64,000 nucleotides of DNA from Boesenbergia rotunda. Its lineage: Eukaryota > Streptophyta > Magnoliopsida > Zingiberales > Zingiberaceae. The notes beneath the pieces were generated by a model. The model did no database searches. It worked only from the letters and a program-made list of their open reading frames with translations, and was not told the DNA's origin. The position numbers and the translations under genes were made by a program. The DNA is taken from NCBI GenBank assembly GCA_024364735.1, contig JAGFNQ010008797.1, positions 254,123-318,122 of the forward strand, given 5' to 3'. Every line of letters begins with the position of its first letter. The stretch's first letter is position 1. This document shows positions 56,146-64,000 of this stretch, one piece after another.

Positions 56146-56632
56146 GCCGGTCACCCAAGGTTCACCCGAGGTCGGGCACTCGGAGTCGGCTGAACAATTG
56201 TAGTTCGTTCCTGTCAGTAGTCAGAGGGCAGTCCCCCCGACATAATCATCACCTGACAAAGTCGCCAAGAGTTAATGAGGAACGGAAGAGACAGTTTATG
56301 CAAGGTGTCAGGCGGTTGCGACAGTCTCACAACATTAATACGGCTGTCACTATTGTGATTTATCAGCTGATCCTTCCTTAATGAGATAGGACAGCTCTGA
56401 CACAGGAGAGAGTTTTCTCCCCCTATATAAACCCCCATATGGCTCCGCAGAGATTGCTGCCATTTTGGAACCACACCACCCCTTTGTAAGCCCCATTTCG
56501 GTCCGAGCCGAGTGACTTGAGTTCTCTCCCTATTTGAGCCCAACCCCGACCTCCGAGTTACAGCAGACCGGGTCGTCTTGGTCAGACCGAGTCAGCCGGG
56601 CGAGAACCGATCTTCGCTTGTCGACAGGATCA
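56146..56632 (+). repeat. 3' LTR of Tat2, right part
   Basis: It begins at the breakpoint with the Tekay-like chromodomain. It has a TATATAAAC box near 56424 and ends TCGACAGGATCA, the same terminus as the Tat1 LTR at 25125. The LTR start is missing. Confidence 0.75.
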
Positions 56633-57058
56633 CCTCCCAATCTAAATCTTATATTTTTTTTGAATTGATTCAAATAGAAATCGGATTCATTTTTGACACC
56701 CTAATAAGATTCAACCACTTATTTGTTTGTTTGACATTTAAAATTACTAGAGGTATAAATAGCTTCGGATGACCTGGTTAATGAATCATTAACGCTCGAC
56801 CAAAAACAAGCAAGCAAGCAAACGCATTGCTAGGTTAACAATAATATACACTTTTTTGAAAGCTTGCAAAGGAGTGCACGAGATCTACATATATATGTAT
56901 GTAATTAGTTAGGTTTAAAATATTTTAAACGCAGAATGGGCCTGGGTTAACGATAACGTCTACTTTTTTGTTGACTAAAAGTGTTGTTCAACAAATCGAC
57001 AGTGAATACCACAATAGGAGTTACAAAAATAGTCTGCATTTTTTGATAATCTGTCTCC
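56633..57058. other. Unique intergenic DNA
   Basis: AT-rich sequence with no gene, RNA or repeat recognised. Confidence 0.5.
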
Positions 57059-57066
57059 ATATTAAC

Positions 57067-57581
57067 CAGTGTTGTAAAACTCGGCCTGGGCGGGCGCCTA
57101 GGCGCCAATCGGCCCCCAGCCGCCCCGATTTTGTGCGAATCGGCACGATTGTGGCGGGCGACCGCCTAGGCGGCCTGGGCGACCTGGGCGGCGCCTGGGC
57201 AGCGCCTGGGCGCCCGCCCAGGTCAGTTTTTTTTTTAAATTTTTTAAAGAAATTTGATATAAAATTATAGAAAAGTGGGATTCAAGGAGAAATATGGTTA
57301 GCTTATTTCTGGTTTCCTAATAATTACAGCAAATGAAATCAAATCTGGTTAGCTTATTGAAGCTCAAGGAGGAATATGGTTAGCTTATGGATAGCCTTTA
57401 TGACTTGGATCTGTTTATAGTATTACCAAAAATACTATATACCAAAAATACTATATGTCAAATACTATATGACTTGGAATAGTACTATAAACAGTAAAAA
57501 CGCCTAGGTCCCGCCGAGGCTGCCTAGGCGCTAAGCGGTAGTCCTCCGCCCGACTACCGCCTAGCGATTTTTACAACCTTG
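57067..57581. mobile_element. Non-autonomous hAT-like DNA transposon (515 bp)
   Basis: Perfect 8-bp target duplication ATATTAAC (57059-57066 and 57582-57589). The termini CAGTGTTGTAAAACTCG and, inverted, CAAGGTTGTAAAAATCG fit hAT terminal repeats. Sub-terminal regions on both sides carry many GCCTAGGCG-type palindromic words. No transposase is encoded. Confidence 0.9.
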
Positions 57582-57589
57582 ATATTAAC

Positions 57590-57939
57590 ATAAATCCCCT
57601 AAAATTGCTATCAAAGTGCCGTTTGATGTAACCTCTATGGAACAAGCATGTGATAATTGTTATACAAACGATAGAGGAACTATAAAGATTGATCCCGTAT
57701 AATTTCATTTTAAAGAACTGTGTAGTACGAAAAGAATAAAAACAAATACTCATTCTGAGAACCAGGATGGATAAAAGCCTATAAAGTGCTATGAAGTATT
57801 TCAAAAAGAGGCTATCAGGGGGAAACACAAGTAACATCTTAGAAAAAAAAGCATACACAGTTCATCAGGCACCTAGTATATATGAAGCAGATCACTCGAG
57901 CTCCATAAGTGACTCTATGGTAATCTAAGTATCTAAAGG
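57590..57939. other. Intergenic DNA
   Basis: No feature recognised between the hAT-like element and the truncated copia element. Confidence 0.5.
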
Positions 57940-59102
57940 TTGAAATCTAGGCTCTTAAGTCCAAGTTAATATCAGAGTTTGAAATTAAAGACCTTGGACT
58001 ATTGAAGTACTTCCTTGGTATTGAAGTTGTTCGATCTCAGGAGGGAATATATATATGTCAGAGAAAATATGTGTTGGATTTGCTCAAGGAGACAGGGAAG
58101 TTGGGTTGTCGGCCAGCATCGACTTCTATAGAAGTAAATCATGATCTTACTAGTTCTAATGGGGAAGATCTTACCAATCTGGAAAAGGGAACGTATCAAA
58201 GGTTGTTGGAAAATTACTCTATTTGTCTATGACTAGGCCTGACATTACCTACGCTGTTAGTGTAGTGAGTCAGTACATGCATGCTCCTAAAACTATCCAC
58301 ATGAAGGCCGTTGACAGGATTTTAAGGTACTTAAAGTCATGCCCCGGAAAAGGCTTGTTGTTTAAGGAAGGTGGTAATCTGAAGGTGGAATGTTATTCTG
58401 ATGCTGATTGGGCTGGTTCTAGAGATGATAGAAGATCTATTTCTGGCTATTGCGCCTTTTTAGGAGGAAACTTGGTAACTTTGAAAAGTAAGAAACAAAG
58501 TGTTTGTGCACGGACCAGTGCGAAAGCAGAACATCGAGCCATGGCACATGGTCTTGCAGAAATATTATGGTTGAGTTTTTTATTAGAAGACATGGGGTTA
58601 AAGGCTGAATTACCTCTCAGGCTGTACTGCGACAACAAAGCTGCAATCAATATTGCAAATAATCCAGTCCAACATGATAGGACCAAACACATCGAGATTG
58701 ATCGCCACTTTATTCGGGAGAGACTTGATTCTGGAGAGTTATATTTGCCCTATGTCAAATCTGAGGACCAACTTGCTGATATGTTTACAAAAGCTATACC
58801 CCAAGCTGTGTTTAATTTTGCCCTTAACAAGTTAAACATGTTTGATATATATGTTCAACTTGAGGGGGAGTGTTGTGAGTTGCAGGGGTAATTAGGTCTT
58901 TTCTTTCTATTTTGTGCCATTAGGGTTTTGCAGGCTTTTCTATATGACATAATTAATATGTCTTTAGAATTGGTATTTAGAATTAATTAATTTAGAATTG
59001 GTCAATTGACTAAGTCCTCATAAACATCTATATAAATTGTATTCTTCATTGAACATTATGAATAAGATTATTGGGTTATATCTCTTTCTCTTCTACCCAA
59101 CA
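57940..59102 (+). mobile_element. 5'-truncated Ty1/copia element (Ale/Retrofit-like): RT end, RNase H and 3' LTR
   Basis: It opens in the end of reverse transcriptase (FEIKDLG, KYFLGIEVVRS, VLDLLKETGKLGCRP). A one-base loss near 58208 shifts the frame, then RNase H continues (SMTRPDITYAVSVVSQYM, SDADWAGSRDDRRSISGY, YCDNKAAINIANNP, TKHIEIDRHFI) to a stop at 58891. A purine tract GAGGGGGAG and a 232-bp LTR (58871-59102, TGTTGTGAG to CCCAACA) follow. The reading frame overlaps the LTR start. The 5' end is lost. Confidence 0.88.
58871..59102 (+). repeat. 3' LTR of the truncated copia element
   Basis: Short LTR with 5-base terminal inverted repeat TGTTG/CAACA, directly after the purine tract; a CTATATAAATTG box is near 59030. 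Confidence 0.8.
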
Positions 59103-61826
59103 GTTGCATTTGGATGACATACATATACAGGAGGTATTTTATTTGCTATGGTCTGGTGACTATTAAGGTTCGGGGATTTATGACCTACATACCCCACAGG
59201 TGAGGTTGATATGGATATGGATATTTGCATGCAGCGTACCGATCATATATCCTGATTTTCCCTTCGAGACTGTATCTGTTTACTTTCGTTCTGCTATTAT
59301 ATAACCTTCTTATAGCCATGCATATCTATCTATTTATATATCCGCAGAATCTCCCTGGACTCACCCTCGATTGTTACATTTTCTGTTTCCATGTTGATAC
59401 ATTTGGAGTCACCAAGAGGGAGCCCTGTCGCCAGTCCTATTTCCCGTCGGTTTAATTTCGTTTTGGTATTGACATTTACGGATGTTTTATTTACATTGTT
59501 TTTCATTTCTATGGATGTGGATTCATGTTTTGTACTATTCGTGTGCCCCAGAAAGGCTTTTGGAGTTTTTATTATGGTTAGTCATATCAGTATGTGTCTT
59601 TCATGTCTGAGTTTTATTTTATTGCTTATTATGCGATAATTTCCAACCTTGTTAGCTGAGGATAATGAGATGGCCGTGTAGGCTTTGTATCGAGGATTCA
59701 TATTGTTCGTCGTACAAGGGAGGTGTTATCCGATTTTTACGGGACAAGCGGCTCCTCGGGGTGTGACATAGAATAGTGCTATAATTTCTGTTAAGAAAGG
59801 ATCAATCGTCACAAACGTAGTACACATCCAATACCATTCCCAAGCCCAAATGAAAATAGTCGAGCATTAGGTTAGGCTAGGACAATTGGTGTGAAAATTT
59901 ATCTAAGCTGTGAACATGAATCCTAACCCTATATGAGCTCAATAAAAGGATAAGATTCATATAGACGATCTAAAATAATTGGGGTAATCACAGATTGATG
60001 ATGATGAGTCCCAGACTTGAATTGGTTTATCCTTTTGAAGCCCTTGGAACTAATAAAATAAACTAAAATTAACTAATTACATATGCAGCCTTCTTTTATT
60101 CTCTTGATTTCTTTGAAATAATTAAGAATCATAATACAGTTTGAACAAGGATGCAAAGTGTATCCTCATCGAAACAAGGAGAGATATAATTTTATCCTTG
60201 GTTTGTACGGACATCACTTCAATTCTCATTACAACATTTCTCCAGTTACAAGTGTATGGAAGTGCAGAAGTATAAAATATGAAACCTGAGGATCAAATTT
60301 TCCTCCAAAACTCTGGTTAACCTCCCTAGAAATACTTCCTAATCTAGCACGTCCTCTGCTATTGATATGTAAAAGATACTATACAAAGCATAATATAGAA
60401 AATTCCATATGTTTTAATCACAATCCTAGCCAGCATAAAGAGCTGAAGCAAATGCGACTGAATCGACAATAATATGCATTTACTTCTTAAAAGACCACTT
60501 CTTTTTCTTGCCTAAGGCATCTTAAACCATGAATGCCAAACAAAAACGGTCCATACCTTATTCTCTCATGAGAAGGCATGAATATGAACATTCTGGTTCT
60601 GCAGGAGAGTTCAGAAGAGCAATAGCAGGCAAAGGTGTGGAAATCCGAGGCACTCTCCCAATCTAAGGAAATAGTATACCTAATCCATTTAACAATAATA
60701 ACACGCGTTATAAGACAATGATTCAAGGTCAAAGAGCTATTTGTTGGTCGACAAAATGTCTCAAATCTACTAACACAGTAAGACTATCAGTGACACTGTG
60801 ACCGCATCCGCAATCATAAAGTTTGTCACTTTTCGGACATCAAAAGTTTCCAGACACGATGCCAAGGATTCTGCTCTTACTATGCAATATTTTCTGTAAA
60901 TAAACGTCACCGTACACTTTAAAAGCATCGAATCGCAAATAAAAATTGAGATAGCAAACCAGCGGTGACCTGGGCTTTACTAGTTGAGAAAGCTGTTCCC
61001 ACCAATCCCTCCATCCGCATTCATGAGGGGTGAAGCAGACAAATAGGAAGAAGCCGCCCACTAATCCCAAAAAAATCGTCGCTTGCACCCTTCGCTGCCA
61101 AACCTTATCTCTTTCTGGATCGAGAAACAGGATCATTGAATAGACTGGTACCTACTACTGAACATTCCAGCTCGAACAAATTGAATGAAGCATGTGAAAT
61201 TGTGAATGGCCACAGGCAGGCCTCTATCTGTTCATAAGCTCCGTGTGGACTCGCCATGGATGATCTAGGTCAAGATCTAGAAGGGAAATTCCAATTAACC
61301 CTGTGAAATTTATTTTTTTTTCTTTGAGCACCGCCCTGCAATATTTAAAATTTTAAAAATATCCTCACATATTTCCCAGTAACACGAATCATTATTTTTT
61401 AGATGAATTCATTGTATTAATAGTTAGGGATGAAAAAATAAAAATTTGAATACTTTTAAAAGTGTTCAATTAATTTTGAAAATTTATGGAAGTAAATCCT
61501 AAATTTTAATTCCTAAATTGGAACATCTTGTCTATAAAATTTAAAAATTTTAAAATATTAATCACTGACAACATCAACTCATCGAGTAAAATAATGGCAT
61601 GACTAATTATTGTAAAACAGTAAAAGCATGGAAAATAAATTTTATCTATATCTACGTTCATATGCTTATCCCTCTGAGTTGATGTGGTGGATATTTGTAT
61701 GGATATTTATTCAAATAGATTTTGAGGTTACATGTAAAATATTATTTTGATAGGAACAAATATTTCTCGTAATTTATAAGCGATAAAGCAAATGATATCA
61801 TCGTATGCTTCGTCGTGCTCAATTGC
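59103..61826. other. Intergenic DNA, no gene recognised
   Basis: Mostly unique AT-rich sequence. A minus-strand frame at 60840-61136 with one hydrophobic stretch (ATIFLGLVGGFFLFVCF) was considered but has no recognised family, no start or splice support and no neighbour logic. Confidence 0.45.
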
Positions 61827-61843
61827 TATTTTCAAACAAGTCC

Positions 61844-62027
61844 TGCTCTCAAGATTATTGTGTAATGATTAGTTGCATCCCACGTATTTATGGCTCGATC
61901 TCAGTTACGATATATTTTATAGGCATTTTTTCCCAAATAAGGCACGAACCCTGAGACGCTGGACTTCTGGATCGTCCACCGCGAACATTTCTCGATTTAC
62001 CCTGACGGTCATCAGAAACTTTTTTTT
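61844..62027 (+). mobile_element. tRNA-derived SINE, copy 2 (degenerate)
   Basis: Flanked by a perfect 17-bp duplication TATTTTCAAACAAGTCC (61827-61843 and 62028-62044). It shares with copy 1 the words TATTTTATA, CACGAACCCTGAGACG and CGATTTACCCTG and the same order. The 5' tRNA-related part is short and the boxes are degenerate (GGCTCGATCTC as B box). It ends in a T run. Confidence 0.85.
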
Positions 62028-62082
62028 TTATTTTCAAACAAGTCCCTATTTATTTTATGAATAATGATTAGGAGAGTGAAAA

Positions 62083-62277
62083 TGAGAGAGTGAAAATCAT
62101 AGTGAATGACGTGACACCTTGCATGCACGATCTCCGACGGGTTGACCGTGCCCCCCAGGGTATAGTTTGATTTGGGGCGGCAGCCGAAAGCCGTCGATGA
62201 TGTACAAGTGATAATCGGACGTGTACATATAAAGTATCATGTCATGCCACATTATTCATTATGATTTTTACTCTCTC
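62083..62277. mobile_element. Small MITE-like inverted repeat
   Basis: GAGAGAGTGAAAATCATAGT at the left is the imperfect complement of the right end, and the pairing continues for about 25 bp on each side. Size is about 195 bp with no coding. The superfamily is unknown. Confidence 0.55.
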
Positions 62278-62338
62278 AATCATGACTCTTATTTTATCAA
62301 CCCACGTTAATTAATAGTTTTGACTACAACACGAAACT

Positions 62339-62737
62339 TTATTTTTCAGAAGAAAAAATAACAAGAAAACACTGAAAATGCTCGTCCACAAGAGCAATCC
62401 AATCCTTGCGGTCTGTCACTAAATGAGACAAGTTCAGCGTCAACACGAAGTTCTGAAACCCATGCTCCTTCGAGGCTTTGAATACCCCAGAAGCTAAGTC
62501 AAACGCATGGCGGCGCTCCAAGGCCAACAAGAACAGGTCGAAGTCAAAATTCTAAATGGTTGTTTGACTTTCAATGAAGATGACAGTTGGTAGGATCAGC
62601 TCAGCTGCATCATGCAGATAGACAATAGCAATTTGACTTGGACTTCTTTCAGGAACATGCTTTAGTTTGATTAGTTTACTTCCACTCTCATGGAACAAGT
62701 AAAAACTAAAAAGCTTGTTTATTATTACTGATCGCAT
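62339..62737 (-). pseudogene. Possible exon(s) of an unrecognised gene
   Basis: Two adjacent minus-strand frames have amino-acid-like composition: one (62552-62737) with VPERSPSQIAIVYLHDAAEL, and one (from about 62550 to 62339) with LLALERRHAFDLASGVFKAS, ending FLVIFSSEK. They lie in the same frame, separated by a single TAG near 62552. A CAG-type acceptor could also separate them. I do not recognise the family. It lies 195 bp downstream of the JAZ stop, so part may be its 3' untranslated region. Confidence 0.35.
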
Positions 62738-62931
62738 GCCTTAGATATGTCAAATGAGAAACCAGATCCTCTCTGAAAAGCTGATACATTGATATTAGTA
62801 AGAACAATGACAATATTTTGTCACCTCAAATTATATTTGCTCTTTACAGGAAAAAAATATTTAGAAAATAAGAAAGAACTGAAACTTGTGGGTATGCTCA
62901 AGAAGGGGATCATGGGAACTTGATTCAAGAA

Positions 62932-63966
62932 CTATGGAGTCAAGCCAAGCCATGATCTGCTCTTCTCTTGCTTGAATGGAGTCGCCATTCCTGAAGTCTT
63001 AACTTGATAAGGTGCTCTTGCATTGATCCTGCAGTTAATTTTTCAGAGGTGAACTAATCAGTTAATCATCTCTCAGCAAAATTGCCTCTCGCCGAGGTAA
63101 GCAATAAGTATTACCTACCGATCTTTTCGCTTCTCTAGGAATCGCTGAAGCGAAGCATTTCGAGCAATAGGAAGATCTGCAAGAACAACAACCGTTTAAA
63201 TTTTGACTCTACTTTAAGTCTCAACAAGCATCTGGATTAACAGAAAGGCTTTCTTTTACCAGAAAGACTTGGTTGGGCTGTCAACCAAGAATTAGCAACC
63301 ATGGACTCCAATGTTGGGTTTTGATCATCCGAGGAAGAGATTCTTGACCTAAGTTTTGGTTTCTCTTGTTCCCTCGCTTGCTAGCTTCAGTAGATAGTTG
63401 GCTTTCTCTGGAGGGAAGTTATCAAACACCATGAGCTTCCCTTTGTAGAAGATTGTGAGTTGGGATTCCCTATATCTCTGACGCACAAGAAAGAACCAAT
63501 AAAATGATCAGAAACACCAATCGAACAGTGCTGACTGATTCATGGGTGAATGGATGAAAGATCGAAACCTGGCCTCCTCTGGCGCAGTGTTGATCTCTGC
63601 GCGCTGGGGAAACAGCTCCATAGCCTCCCCGTCATCCTCTCCGGATATCTCCGCCCCCGGCAGCAGACGCATGGTGGTCGGCGGCCGAAACGCCTCCAAG
63701 TTGCCTGAAAAATAGCATCGAAACCAATCAATGACACAGTAATGTGGACAAAACCCTAACCTTCGGGGAACACTTGCCCTAAAACGCAAATTTGGCGCCG
63801 AGCGCAAGACGCGCAGCAAGTTCTCACCTTTACCATCGCCTTGCGGTTGCGGTCGGGGATCGAATCCAAGCCCCAAATTGGTGATGTTTCTCTTCTCCTT
63901 GATGCACTGGCTGAGGAGGTTGCAGGCGACGGCGAAGTTGGTCTTCCCCTGCTTCCGCGCCTCCAT
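62932..63966 (-). CDS. TIFY/JAZ jasmonate-signalling repressor, five exons, with a one-base frame disruption
   Basis: JAZ proteins are nuclear repressors that bind MYC2-type factors and are degraded through COI1 when jasmonoyl-isoleucine rises. Exons (minus strand): 63828-63966, 63569-63704, 63260-63469, 63119-63176, 62932-63028; all introns have GT-AG ends. Exon 1 has the N-terminal NFAVACNLLSQCIKE patch. Exon 2 has MRLLPGAEISG and MELFPQRA. Exon 3 has the TIFY domain (QLTIFYKGKLMVFDNFPPEK). Exons 4-5 carry the Jas degron, split by an intron: DLPIARNASLQRFLEKRKDR, then INARAPYQ. The end is SWLGLTP. In exon 3, after an AAAA run, a TAG at 63349-63351 stops the frame at 131 residues; the downstream coding is one base out of register. 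With that base resolved the protein would be 212 residues. Closest to the JAZ1/TIFY10 group. The 5' untranslated region runs to the window end. Confidence 0.88.
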
Positions 63967-64000
63967 CTGCCCCTATTCTTTTCCCTCTTATCTCCGGCGA

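Larger units (their letters stand above)
38315..56632 (+). mobile_element. Second Tat-lineage gypsy element Tat2 (5'-truncated, nested, decayed)
   Basis: Reads gag end, protease, reverse transcriptase, two RNase H domains, integrase, tandem array, antisense ORF and 3' LTR, the same plan as Tat1 with clear protein homology. The 5' part is missing. Insertions are an LTR-like unit (43417-46189), a small solo copia LTR (46448-47337) and a Tekay-like element (48921 to about 56145). A deletion at about 56145 removed the N-terminal half of the antisense gene and the start of the 3' LTR. Confidence 0.82.

Noticed and set aside
60840..61136. 98-codon minus-strand frame with one hydrophobic stretch
   Set aside because: No family recognised, no clear start or splice context, isolated in AT-rich intergenic DNA.

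Overview
This is about 64 kb of plant nuclear DNA, almost certainly from a flowering plant and probably a monocot. Nearly everything is LTR retrotransposon sequence, with nested insertions, initiator-Met-tRNA primer sites, SINEs, a hAT-type element, spliced introns and one TIFY/JAZ host gene. The species cannot be fixed from the sequence. No rRNA, functional tRNA, CRISPR or bacterial operon structure is visible.

Layout. 1-3711 holds the 5' half of a minus-strand SIRE-like Ty1/copia element, nested inside the reverse transcriptase of a Ty3/gypsy Tat-lineage element (Tat1, 3712-25125). Tat1 carries a decayed pol, a 110-bp tandem array, two antisense intron-containing genes and its 3' LTR. It is interrupted by a 3.36-kb solo LTR (11296-14656) and by a complete non-autonomous SIRE-like element (17051-24108, target duplication CCTCC). 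25126-26400 is flanking DNA with a SINE (18-bp target duplication) and a probable MITE. 26407-38314 is a 5'-truncated SIRE-like element whose 3' LTR is split by a young, complete non-autonomous element (28859-37619, target duplication GGCTT). 38315-56632 is a second Tat element (Tat2), itself interrupted by an unclassified LTR-like insertion, a small solo copia LTR and a Tekay-like chromovirus (48921 to about 56145). The right end is gene-proximal: a hAT-like element with a perfect 8-bp target duplication, a truncated copia element, a second SINE, a small MITE, a possible gene fragment and a five-exon JAZ gene on the minus strand (62932-63966).

How the parts work together. The two non-autonomous SIRE-like families keep gag or a gag remnant, a primer-binding site and a polypurine tract but have lost pol, so they must depend on autonomous relatives such as the one at 1-3711. 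The young 8.76-kb element has a second, spliced ORF with a recognisable TATA promoter of its own inside the element. Its LTRs and that internal promoter share a strict module: pairs of GGCGCC palindromes exactly 18 bp apart, just upstream of TATA. A second palindrome (CAGTCGACTG) is paired at exactly 19 bp in a related LTR family. The same LTRs carry arrays of 20-nt hairpins whose stems covary around a GAAGG-type loop. These three features are the best candidates for something undescribed.

Limits. Element boundaries supported by target duplications or by TG...CA ends are firm. Lineage names come from protein motifs recognised by eye. No alignment, search or folding program was run.
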